Below are positions 32,580 through 43,453 of a DNA stretch of 64,000 nucleotides, piece after piece. This stretch comes from Geosiphon pyriformis (lineage: Eukaryota > Glomeromycota > Glomeromycetes > Archaeosporales > Geosiphonaceae): contig JAAOMT010000299.1 in NCBI GenBank assembly GCA_016748015.1, positions 223,018-287,017 on the forward strand, read 5' to 3'. How positions within the stretch are numbered: the stretch's first letter is position 1; each line of letters begins with the position of its first letter. Both the position numbers and the translations under genes were made by a program. Under the pieces are notes generated by a model. It was not told the origin of the DNA, searched no databases, and worked only from the letters and a program-made list of their open reading frames with translations.

Positions 32580-34290
32580 GCATGCTTCCTGCATCATTCA
32601 CATTCGACATTGATTAATCAAATGTCCTATGCATTTGCAAAAATGGCAGACATGCATTTCTGTTCTGAATTTCTGATGTGATAAGTGATTATTTTAATTG
32701 TCACTGACTTCCTGGCTGCATTTTTAGAATGGTTGTTATGTATTTTTTCTTGGATCCGGGATGAGATAACTTTCTATTTTCCTAGAGAGTTCCTTCCCTA
32801 GTTGTATTACTCTTTTCTCTAATATTTCTGTCTTATTTTCTTCTATTACCATGTTAACTATTTGACTATAGTTAACTTTTTTCTCAGCCAATTCAAGGGC
32901 TCTGGCGAGCATAATGGCTTCTGATAAGAAATTAGGATGAGCAGGGCATATTCTTCCTAAAATGCTGCTTTTTAATCCTCTAATAAACTGATTTAAAACC
33001 TGAGGATTAGTGTAGTATCCTTGTTCAATTGCTTCAATCTGATGGCAAATTTAATTGAATCAAGCAAGGTATTAGGTGACAGTTTCACCAATATCTTGCT
33101 TGATAGTATTGAATTTGTTCTGTAGTTGGATTATGGTGTTTGAATTGCTAAAATACTCCAGAAGTGCATTTTTAAATTCAGCAAAGCTCATGGGTTTTGT
33201 TTTTAGACTTTGATATCATGAGTTAGCTGTGCTTTTTAGGAAGAAAAATAATGTTTGAATTGCTCTTTGGTTGCTCTAGTTATTTGCCTGGATGGCTTTT
33301 TGCACTTCTCTGAGCCATATGTGCATGTTTGTTTCTTCTTCCTCTTCTGAAAAATCTGTTAGTCTTGTGATGTATGGTGTGGCCATTTCATCACCATTTT
33401 TTGCTGATGGGCTTATTGGTCTAAGAGAAAGTGGGATGATATTTTCTTGAGCATTTCTAAAGGTGGCTTCTCTTATATTTGGTTCTTTTTTTTGATTATG
33501 AGTTTCTTTCTGGACTGGCTGTTTGTTCCAGTAACTGGTTTTGTGATTGTTTTTTCACTGGTCTTTTTTTCGGATTTTGATTCAGACTCTTCTTTATGGT
33601 TTTCAAACTCCATTCCAAATTTTGGTTAAAAAAAAGGGTTTTGGAATAGTGATAAATATCCTCTTGTAATTAGTATGTCTTTCCAGTTATGTTGTTTAAT
33701 TTTATCAATATAACTAGGAGTTCTTGGCATTTGTGGAGTTGATGTTGATGATAATGCAGCTCCTAATAGAATTTGTATCTTATTTTCTGGTGAAAAATGA
33801 TATGATTTATTTTCTGGTGAATAAATATGTTGTTTTTTTATTGATTGAGTGACAGTTTTTTTTGGTGTTTGAGCAGGTGTTCCTAGTTTTTGCTGGTTAC
33901 TTTCTTGATTAGTTTCTAAATTTTTTTTGGTTTTGTTAACACGTTCCCTAGTGTTTTCTGTGGATATTGGAAAATTTTCATTGGCATATTGCTCAATTTC
34001 TTGATGAATTTTAACAATAGTTGTGGCTATTACTGCTACTTCTTTTGTAATGTATTGTGATAATTTTTTATACAATCCAAGTTTTGCATCATGTAGTTTT
34101 TTTTCCTTTCCTATATGATAATTTATTCTGACATTGATATAATAAGTGAGAACAGATTCTGCTGGACAACACCCTTCTGGTAATCCAAGATCACTTTAAT
34201 TTTGTGTGTAAATAACATGGCAGAATTTAAGAACAATAAAGTTAAGAGTTTTTGTTACCACTTTTGTTTCTTCTTTTTTAGCAATGAATT
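32580..34290 (-). pseudogene. Gag of Gypsy family A
   Basis: N-terminal helical region (to about 33620), Lys/Glu/Ser-rich linker, gag domain with MHIWLREVQKAIQ near 33310, and a CCHC knuckle CHFCKCIGHLINQC at 32648-32608. Many stops. The N-terminal boundary is uncertain because stops lie between the LTR and 34200. Confidence 0.75.
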
Positions 34291-34324
34291 ATTGCTAATT
34301 ATTATTTTCTTTTTGATTTTTTTT

Positions 34325-34343
34325 CCTCGTAGGGTTCACTAAA
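34325..34343 (-). promoter_or_regulatory. Probable primer-binding site of Gypsy A
   Basis: On the reverse strand the 5' LTR is followed by TTTAGTGAACCCTACGAGG; a G-to-A change from TGGTGAACCC would restore a tRNA-complementary TGG at the same offset as in family B. Confidence 0.35.
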
Positions 34344-35219
34344 TGTTATGGGATGGTTTTTTTGATATATTTAATTGCTAATATCCTGTCTTAATTGCAA
34401 TTAGTCTCTTGTGAGTTCCTTAATTCTATTTGTGTGATAATGTTACTGTTATATTGAAAGCTTTCTTTTTAATGTTATGATGTAAGTTATTTCTCAATTT
34501 TTGATTGTTGTGTGTGTTTATGTACTCCTTCTCAGAAACTGAACTGAAATCTACCCACTGTCTGAGGTCTTCTTTGAGGCTATCCTTGCAATTGTCTAAT
34601 GTGTTTCTCTAATCTAAAAATACGGAATGTTAATGGCCTTTAGTGCTTTTCTTAATTCTCACAATAAAGCTTTTATTAATTAGTAAAAATGTAAATAATC
34701 TTGATCAGAGATTATTCTTTCAAGGAATTCAACTAATAAATGATAGTTTCATTCAATAATTAACACAAGTGAGTTTCTTATTACTTTGGAGTTGTGATAA
34801 TTCAGTTTTAAATATATTTTTTCATTTCTTTTTGATTTAAAGGTTTCTTGAGATATTTAATTTAAAGGTATGATTTAAAGTGGAGTTTGTTGAATAAATT
34901 GGATTTATTGCTTAATAAGTTATGATTTTTTTATTACTTGATTAACTTTTTTCAATATTAAAGCTACTGTATATATACATGTTTGTAGTTCTATGAGAAA
35001 ACACATTGTAATACTTTTTTTTTGATATTTCAATCTGATGTTTGCTGTTATCACCAGTTGGTGTTGATTGCTATTGTGAACTGGTGCTTGCCACTATTGC
35101 AAGATGGTGTTTGCTACTATGTTAATTATTACCTTTCTAAGATTATTATTATACTATATTATGATTAAATAGTTTATATTATTTTTATGATTCTTTTGCT
35201 AAATTCTTAAACTATAACA
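34344..35219 (-). repeat. Gypsy A 5' LTR (right in the window)
   Basis: 876 bp, TGTTATG...TATAACA on the plus strand, partner of 15799-16674. In element orientation, U3 holds the 23-bp array (35128-35037), then TATATATA (34977-34970). Confidence 0.9.
35037..35128 (-). repeat. 23-bp x 4 tandem repeat in Gypsy A 5' LTR
   Basis: Four adjacent 23-bp units at 35037, 35060, 35083 and 35106, plus-strand consensus GGTGTTTGCTACTATTGTGAACT or close. Divergence between units is larger than between the same unit in the two LTRs, so the array predates this insertion. Confidence 0.8.
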
Positions 35220-35419
35220 CCATTATTCGTTTTTCTTGCACTTAGTGTAGTCACTGCCATTTCTCAAAACATTTCTACAAGTGGTTCCTGAGTTTTAACT
35301 GCGAAAGTAAGTGGCCTGGAGACTAATCTGAGAGTTCTAGAGAATTCAGTTAAGGCAATAATAGATAAGTTGGACTCTTTTGGTTTTGGCAGTAATGTGA
35401 TAACCTCTTTTTTTTTCCA

Positions 35420-38400
35420 ATGAGTAGCTTAACTTGGAAAATTGCTACTTGTAATGTTAGAGGTATGAATGTTCCTGTTAAGCAGGATAACATTATTAGA
35501 TGGCATATGGTTTTGAATAATAACATTTTAATAGTTACTGAGACTAAGCTTTGCTTCAGTGTCAAGTCTTGAATTGTAAATAAGTTTCCTGGTGTGAAAA
35601 TGTTTATTTCGGGTCTGGATGCTGGGTTTTTGGGTGTGGACATTGCTATAATTATAAATAAAAATCTAGCCAAACATGTTTCAAAAATTTTTGAAGTTCT
35701 GGATAAATTTTTGATGGTCTGTTTGCTATTCAAAAACAAACAATCTGTTTCTGTATTGGGTTTATATGCAGAGACTTCTCTGAATAGGCATATAATTCAG
35801 ACTGGTCTTGTTAATTCTTTTATAGCCAGAGCTTGTAATAAGAGTACTTTTGTTATATTAGGTGGTGATTTCAATAAGAACAGAAACAAACATAACTCTT
35901 GCTTTAGTAAATGTGTGGATTTAGGTCTAATCAATACATTAGTCAATAGTTTTTATATTAAGACTTCTACTTGGAAGAATTCCAGGAGTGTTGAGAAGAC
36001 CATTGATTATATTTTTGTTTCACAAAATTTGAGTAATGCTTTAGTAAACGGGCATGTTGTGAATGTGAATGAGTTTTTCAGCATTGATTATAGTTCTGTT
36101 CAAATTACAATTGGTCTTAATAGAATTTTAGATTCTGTTTTAAGGGCCATTTGTGTTCAAGCCAACAAAGACAAGTGGAAATTTAATGTCAAAAATGCTG
36201 ACAGAATTAAATGAAAGCAGTATAGAATTGCATCTCGTGATAATTTTGCCATATTTTTTGATAAATTTGCAGATTGTCATTGTTTATCTGATCTGAACAG
36301 CATGTGGAGCATTGTTTGCAAAGCCATTTGTTTTTCAGTGAGTGAAGTTTTCTCAAAAACCTGGTCTAAAAATTTTAATGGTAGTTTACCAAGTGTTTTT
36401 CTCGTTATTATAGATTGGAACTTTTGGTTTCTAAGTTGGTGAAGGCTTTACATTCTGTATCATCTAATAAGTTTGTCTCCTTGTTGGATGTTTGGATGTT
36501 TTTGGATTTTGTTAATGCTTCTGCTATCAAATCTTTTTTTCTTTTGGGATTTCATTTTAATGCTATTAGATTAGCTTTGGTGAAGGCTAAAAAGTCTTAT
36601 TGTTCTCTTAAGATGATGAAATCAAAACATGCTAAGAACTCTCAAATCAGGCTGGCAATTAACAAAAGGATGGAAACTTTTGAGTTAAATAAAGGCCAAA
36701 CTATTAGAAGTGTACTTGAGTGGCCATTTCGCAAAGTTACATTGGATTATCTAGTTGTAAATGAGGATCTCATTTTGGAGTCTGGTTTGGTTAAATTTCA
36801 CGTTGATAAAATTATGGAGAGCTGGACCAGAAAGCATGTGGTGGTTGATGATGTTTTAGATGAATGGCTTCACCAATTTCAACCCTTAGAGTATGTCTTT
36901 GATGATGCCTTTTCAAATGTTATACATCCAATTGAGATGGAAGAATTTTTTGGTGTGGTTTTGAATTTGCCTGATAATAAAGCTGCTGGCCTTTCTGGTA
37001 TTACAAATAAGCTATGGAAGCATTGTGACAGATCTGTTCTGAATTTGTTTTTGATGTTTTTGAACTCTTGTTTAATTTGTAAATCTGTTCCAGATTCTTG
37101 GAAGGAGACCTGGGTGTTTATGATTCCTAAATCCTACAACTAGGAGGGAGTTCTTACAAATACCCAACCCATAGCACTGATTGAAACTGCCTGTAAAATT
37201 TTTTCTAAGATCCTCTCTGATAGGATCTCTATGGCATATAATAAGTATGATGTTTTTTGTAGTAACAACTTCTTAGTTCTTAAAGGTACAACAACACAGT
37301 CTTCTATTTTTGCTATTGGTTCAGTAGTCGAAGATGCTTTGGAAAAAAATTGTGAACTTTGGCTAGTTTTGTAAGACATGAGGAAAGCATATGATTCGAT
37401 TGGTTGGGAACATTTGAGGAAAAGTTTGGTTAGAATTAAAATGTGCAGTAGATTTATAAGATTTTTTGGGAGTATTTACAATAGCTATATGAACAAAGTG
37501 ATGACCAATTTTGGGTTGATTGATCATTATAGTGTTCATGATGGCTTGGATTAGGGAGAAGTGTTTTTATCTTTTCTTTGGCATATTTTTTATGACACTT
37601 TGTTGTGCAAGGTAAAGAGACAAGAGGCAGTGTATGGTTATAGGCTGAATTCACATTATGTTGTCAAAACTGGTCGCATAGATCTCCAAGATAGTTTGAC
37701 CTCTTTTCTTGCTGTAGATGTATTTGTTGATGATACTATATGAGTTGGTTCTAGTTAGGTGGCTACACAACACATTCTCAATGTTGCCAGTGAATTTTTC
37801 AGAATGAATGATATCTTGATCAACAATGACAAGACTGTAGTAATCCCGATTAATTGTAGAATAGTGGCTTTTTTTTTATTTGTTAGTGGTGCTCCTATTT
37901 TCATCACCAAAAAGGGGGTGTTTCACTGATATTTGGGGTTTTTTTTTCTTCCAATGAATTGTCTAAGCCTAACTTGGCCAAAGTACATTTGAATGTTCGG
38001 TTTTTTGCCAATCTTGTTCTGAGAAAAGCAATTTTAAATAAACAGTTCTCTTACTTGGTTTTGGCAGTTCTTCATTTTATCATTGGTTACAAGACCCAGT
38101 TTAGCTTTGTTTCTGCTAGTGTGTGCCAAAAATGGGATGCTTTAATTTGGAAGGGCCTGAAATTGAAATTGGGTCTGTCTCTGGATTTTCCTAATAATGT
38201 TTTGTACTATTCTTTATTTTATGGCTTAAAGACTTTTGAGCAGGTCCAAGCCAAAGACAAAGTTGCTGCTGTGATATGTTTTGCTAACTCTGTTGAAATT
38301 TTGGGCCAATTGTTCATGCATAGGTCACACAACTTACAGGTTTTGAGTTGGTGTCCTGTGCATTTTTTGTATTCTCCAGTTTACATTAGTGTTAATCCTT

Positions 38401-40106
38401 TGAACAACTTCTTGGCAGGTATGGTTCAGGTCTTTCTTAGTTCCGGTTTATCTTTGGGTAATCTTATGTGTAATGCTTTTTGCTTCTGATATGGAATTTC
38501 TTTATCTGGTATCCTTGGTAAGTTGATGTATTTCAGGTGCCATTCTTTCCTTTATCATTATAGAATTGCTTTTGTTGAGCAGCTTTGGTGCTGGAATGAT
38601 ACTGTTTTTGACTGAAAGACTTTTAAGCAGTAGAAGAGACTTGACCCATGTGGTTCTGTTTCTGTCTGGTTTGTTACTGCCACTTAGTATCTCCATGATT
38701 TTGGTTCTTTTAATGCCAGCTCTTTTCCTCTGGATGTTGCTGCTGCAAAAAACATTCTTGAATCTCATAAGTTTAGGTCAGTGCATGATTAATTGTCTGG
38801 CATTGGTGCCTCTGGCTTTTTTGTGTACACAGATGGTTTTCTTTGTAGCTTGAGAAGTGTTGATATAAAAGCTAGTACTGCTGTATTCTTTAAGAACATT
38901 AACTTAGGTTTTGGGGTAAAGGTGACTGGCATGGTGTTTTCTACATTGGCGGAGCTTCAGGCCATTGCATTGGCTCTTGAGTGTGTGCTTAGTTTGAGTT
39001 CAGTCTGTCTATTTTTTGACAGCCAAGCTGTTTTGAATACGTGTAAAGCTGAATTATTGTTGTTGGTTCTGGATTTTTAGAACAAATATTGGATTGAACA
39101 TTAACATATTGCTAATATCATACATAAAAAGAATTTGAATGTTGGCTAATATAAAGTTAAAAGACACTCAGATGTTTCAGGTAATGATCAAGCTAACCTG
39201 CTTGCTAGTGTCTTTTCCCATTCAGGCAGGCTTTTTTTTTTCCAGCTCAAAAAATGTTTTGTTTTGGCTAATGGCAGTATAGTTTCTAAAAACTCTAGAC
39301 ACTTTGTTTGTGATATTTTTTGGTCTATCCATTGTGTATGCTGAAAATTAGGCTCTGGCACCAAAATTGTGAACAGTTGTCTGCTTACAGATATTGATTG
39401 GTTTAAATCATCTCTTGTTTGGCATTCTGACTCTCACATGGCTGTTGGCTTTATGAGTCACCACTTTGCTGGCTTTCATTCCTATTTTATGAAAGCTTTA
39501 TACCATAGACTGTCTGTTGCTGTTCACAAACACCTCTATGATAAATGTTATCCCAGTGTGGTGTGTCTATATTGTGGCAATGTTGAAATGTTGGACCATG
39601 TTTTTTCTTGTGCATTTAATACAGCTGCTTGGTTTTAACTATTTGTTGATTTTGCTTCTGCTTGGAAAGCTATTTCTGGTCTTTCCCATGTCTCCTCTTG
39701 TGTGTTACAAATGTTATCTAATTGTTTGGGTGATTTGGGACTGGTTGCTTTACTGTGCAAAGGTTTTGTGCTCGTAGATTGGTACCAAGAGACTGCTTCC
39801 TGCTTTGATGACTCTAAGACTACATCAGATAAGGTAGTTGAATTTGTTTGTGGTTTGTGTCTGTCTTTTAAAAATGATATTTGGCTGGTCTGCTCCAAGC
39901 ATCATGCTTTTATGAAGAAACATGATCTGATCTCTCACAATGGTTTGATCTTTGTCTCAGTGTCTGGTGGCATGTTGATGCTTTTGGTCCAAATGATTAG
40001 GTTGCTTGGTATTGATAATGCATTTGGTGTTAGTTTTGAATTGTATAGTTCTTATTGGTTTTTCTCAGGTATAGGTAATTTGGTTTCTGTATATGTGAGT
40101 ATATAG
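35420..40106 (+). pseudogene. LINE-1 ORF2: APE endonuclease, RT, RNase H, zinc finger
   Basis: Begins ATG 35420, whose ATGA overlaps the ORF1 stop. Endonuclease: TCNVRGM, VTETKL, LGLYAET, LGGDFNKN, TIDYIFVS. RT: FFGVVLNLPDNKAAG, DMRKAYDS (motif A), FVDDTI (37725-37742, both Asp kept) followed by TGA for Trp. RNase H: VYTDGFLCSL, AELQAIALALE, LFFDSQAVL (38830-39030). C-terminal zinc finger CLYCGNVEMLDHVFSC (about 39565). Two frameshifts, near 36390 and at a T-run near 37935, and many stops, mostly at Trp or Gln codons. Tad/I-type LINE layout. Confidence 0.85.
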
Positions 40107-40127
40107 TGTAGTTTTGGTTGGCTTGAA

Positions 40128-40244
40128 TGACTAGTCACATGTAAAAAAAGCATGATTCATACTTAGTATAGATTATTATTTTGATGTATTGTTACTAGGC
40201 AGTATTTGAACTTTGTTCATTAAAATAATAATAATAATAATAAA
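40128..40244 (+). repeat. LINE-1 3' tail
   Basis: Shares ordered blocks (GACTAGTCACATG, TTGATGTATTGTTACTAGGCAG, ACTTTGTTCATTAAAATAATAA) with 3098-3222 and 48160-48272; ends in (AAT)n. Confidence 0.8.
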
Positions 40245-41394
40245 AATTAACCAGAATTAAATTCTCAATAAGCAAAAATTTACTCTTTTTATATCTATTC
40301 TGAATTTTGTGTTAAGCATCCAAATTTATTCTCTGTAATCAATAACCAGATTTCATACAAAATTTAATTAATATATATAAATTAAAATATTATATTATTA
40401 ATTTTAATTTTTAATTAATTTTTTTAATAAGTAATATATTGATAAACTTGGTTTTTAAATTATTTTTTTATTAAAATTAACTTAAATGTATTTTTAAAAA
40501 ACCTTAACAAAAAAATAATTATTAACCAAAAAAAAATATGCTTTATAAATTATTAAAAACAGTTTTATGCTATTAATATTTAAAAAAATATTTTTAAACT
40601 ATTTTGTTTAATTGTTTTTATATTAAAAAAAAATTTTGTATTAAAACTTTATTAGTTATTATAAAAAATTTAATATTTATAATTTTTTATTTTTTGCTTT
40701 AATTATTATAAAAATAATAAAAAAAAAGTTATATTTATTTTATTTTTTAAAATTTTTATTAAAATTTATAATTAATTTTAAAATTTTAAGAATTATTATA
40801 TTAATGTTAATTTTTATGTTAAAATTATTGGTTTTTTGGTTTTTTATTATTATTGTTAATTTTGCAATCAGTTTTAAATTGGTTTTTTAAAATTTGATTT
40901 GTTTATATTAATTGTATTAATTAAATTTATTGGTTTTTTAATTGTTTTAATTACTAAATTAATAAGTATTTTATCATAATAATAAAAATTCTTATAATTA
41001 AAAAAAAATATTGATAGTTTTAAAAAATTAATAATTTAAGTAAAAATATAATTAGTTTTAAAATAAAATATGGTATAAATAATTTATTTAATAATAATAA
41101 TCCAAATTTTTCTATTAATAAAAAATTTTATTAAGATAATAATTTTTTTAAAAACTTTAAGCTTTTAATATTAAATTTAATACAAATAAAATTAACTAGT
41201 TTAAATGGTTAATTATTTTTAAAAAATATGTAAATTGTATTTAATTTAAATTATTTTAATTATATATTAAATATTAATTGTATTTATTTTGTTAAATATA
41301 AAAAAACTTTTAACAATTAATAAACATATTAAAAAAATTGTTTTAGTTTTTATATTATTAATTTAATTTTTTATATTAAATAATATTATAATAA
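40245..41394. other. AT-rich spacer between LINE copies
   Basis: About 1.1 kb; from about 40350 almost only A and T with no coding signal. It lies directly between the tail of one LINE and the 5' region of the next. Confidence 0.75.
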
Positions 41395-41402
41395 TTTTTT
41401 TC

Positions 41403-43453
41403 TTGTTGATCCTCCAGTCACAACGAGAGCAAGATATTGTTGAAGAAAAAGTTTTTCTTACTTCTTATTCCCTTCATACTTCAACTATTTCTTTAGATGT
41501 ATCTTTATTTGTAAACATAGAACTGGCAAGTCCTGTTACTGGTGGCTTTGGATCTACTTCTGCTGGTTTGGGGAACTGGCTTGATGCAAAAAAAAAGGGT
41601 AAATAGTGTATACTCTCACAGTACATCTTACAAAAAGCCTAGGAATCCTAAAATTGGCATCAGTGTAATTGACTTGTCTGCTGGTCTGTTGGGTCTGGCT
41701 AATATTGGAGACATTGACAGTAAGTTTTCAAAATCTTAGGACAGTGAAATAGAAAGTAAAACAAATAGTGTAGATGGCCTGTCTGACTTAGAGAACATAA
41801 AAAATACTGTCACTGAAAAAACTAGTTATGCCAACTCAGACAATTCTGTGATTGATGGCATGGAGGATGATACTACACCCAGAAAAATACATACTTGCAT
41901 GTATGTGTTAGGTCAATCTCTGAAAGCTCCTTTGTTCGATGTTTTGAGTGATAATGAGAATATGGTGGCTCTCCTGCCTCCCAAGTTTAAAAGTTTCAAT
42001 CAGCTGCTGAGTACCAGATCACGTGTTTCAGATAAAAGAAAATTTGAGCCAGTAAAATCTTTTGTGCTTGATATTGAATTTTCTGCAGTGCCTAGCAAAT
42101 TAGTTGGTAATAAATTGGTTTCAATTAAAAAAATTTTTTATCAAGTAGATGGTTTTGGGGGAGCTTCTACTCCCTCAAAATTCCCAGAGATCATTAAATC
42201 CTCCTTTACTTCTGAGTTGAGTCTTAACAAGACTAAGGAATTGGCAATTCGTAAGAAGATTTTTGTAAATAATAATGTTAGAAAATTGGGAAATAATTGT
42301 CAAGAAAATTCCTATAGATCTTTCCAGATCAGCAGTTGTATCAGTTTTTTCCAAGTTTGGTAAGGTCGTGTCAGTTAAAATACAACTGATTGGTTTGTGG
42401 CAGAAAGCTTTGGTTGAGTTTGATTTGTCAGAGGTGGCTAATTTGGTTGCATCTAAGTGGTCTGTTCTTATGCGAAAAAATTCTGTGCAGGTGGCATTGG
42501 CTGTTAAAGATAAACAATCTTGGGTGTTTAGGGATCAGCATAGAACCTTGCTATATACTTTACCAGTTGGCATTACTGCTCATAATTTGTCTGGTTTGAT
42601 TGAGTCATATAGTAGTAAGACCTGTTTTATTGGCCACAATCTTAGTTCTTATGTCCATAACAGATGTGTTGTAATTTGTTTTGCTGATGAATCATCCAAG
42701 TTGGCTGTAATTGGATCTGTTCCAAATTTTAAGAATACAAGTTTGTGATGGGCTGATTTTTTCCTGGCTTGTTGCACCAAATATAAACAATTTGATCACA
42801 TCTCTAATACATGTTTGTCTGGTGGGATTTCTGGAATTTGTGGGAAGCGAGTGGTGACTGATTAGAATCGGGTTTGTTTGGCTGGTATTTATAAGAAGAA
42901 ACAAGCTCTTATTGCCTGTTCAGTTTTTTTTGGTAATAGAACTTGGGCTCAGGTAGCTGGTGGTTTTTCATCTCAAGTGGCTTCTTTAATTTTTTTTGGT
43001 GCTGGTCTGTTTCTTGTTGCTGAGACCTCTCTATTTGCTTCTGCTTCATCTGGTGATTGTGACATGTATGGTCATTTGGTTTCTTTAGAATGCTCTTTGG
43101 AACTTTTGGCTGACCAGGTTTCTGGTATTTTGAAAAAATTGGGTTCCATAAAGTTGGTGCCTTTGGTGACTACATTTGATGCTTTTCCCTCAGCTGTTCT
43201 AGTGTCTGTAGTTTCAGGTTTGGATTTGGATATGGTTTTAAATAGTGCTTCAGCAATTTCCAATCTCTCTCCTCCTGTCATCAGTGGTACAGCTCCCATC
43301 ATAAGTCCAAGTTCTTCTAAAGTTTTGACTACCAAAGTCGGTGGTTTAAAATCTAAAATAGTAGCTTTAGAGATTTCAGTTGAGTCTGTTTTGGAGAAAT
43401 TAGATTATTTGTGCTCAGGTTTGGGTTCATCAGCTGCCTTTATTTCTCAATAA
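41403..43453 (+). pseudogene. LINE-2 ORF1 (RRM-like + CCHC + coiled coil)
   Basis: Runs in three successive frames with shifts near 41590 and 42280. Segments: ISVIDLSAGLLGLANIGD, KFPEIIKSSFTSE, an RRM-like fold with IIVKKIP (RNP2-like) and KALVEF (RNP1-like) around FSKFGKVVSVKIQ (42290-42470), a knuckle with its second Cys changed to Tyr (CTKYKQFDHISNTC, about 42775), AQVAGGF, and a C-terminal coiled coil KVGGLKSKIVALEISVESV. TGA at 42747 replaces a residue before WADFFLA. Ends TAA 43451-43453, overlapping the ORF2 start position. Confidence 0.82.

Larger units (their letters stand above)
15799..35219 (-). mobile_element. Ty3/Gypsy family A element, reverse orientation, containing nested family B
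   Basis: Flanked by two 876-bp LTRs (15799-16674 and 34344-35219). On the reverse strand, from 34343 down: gag with CCHC, protease, Cys-rich module, dUTPase, RT, RNase H, then the nested family-B element (18829-28539), then integrase and a 3' accessory ORF. Without the nested element it is about 9.7 kb. It lies inside LINE-1; the flanking tetranucleotides CTGT and CCAT fit a decayed 4-bp duplication of CCGT. All genes carry stops, so the copy is inactive. Confidence 0.92.
35220..40244 (+). mobile_element. LINE-1, 3' portion
   Basis: Continuation of the LINE at 13985-15798: end of ORF1, ORF2 and a 3' tail with GACTAGTCACATG and a terminal AAT run. Total LINE length without the nest is about 6.8 kb, like the copy at 41.4-48.3 kb. 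Confidence 0.88.
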
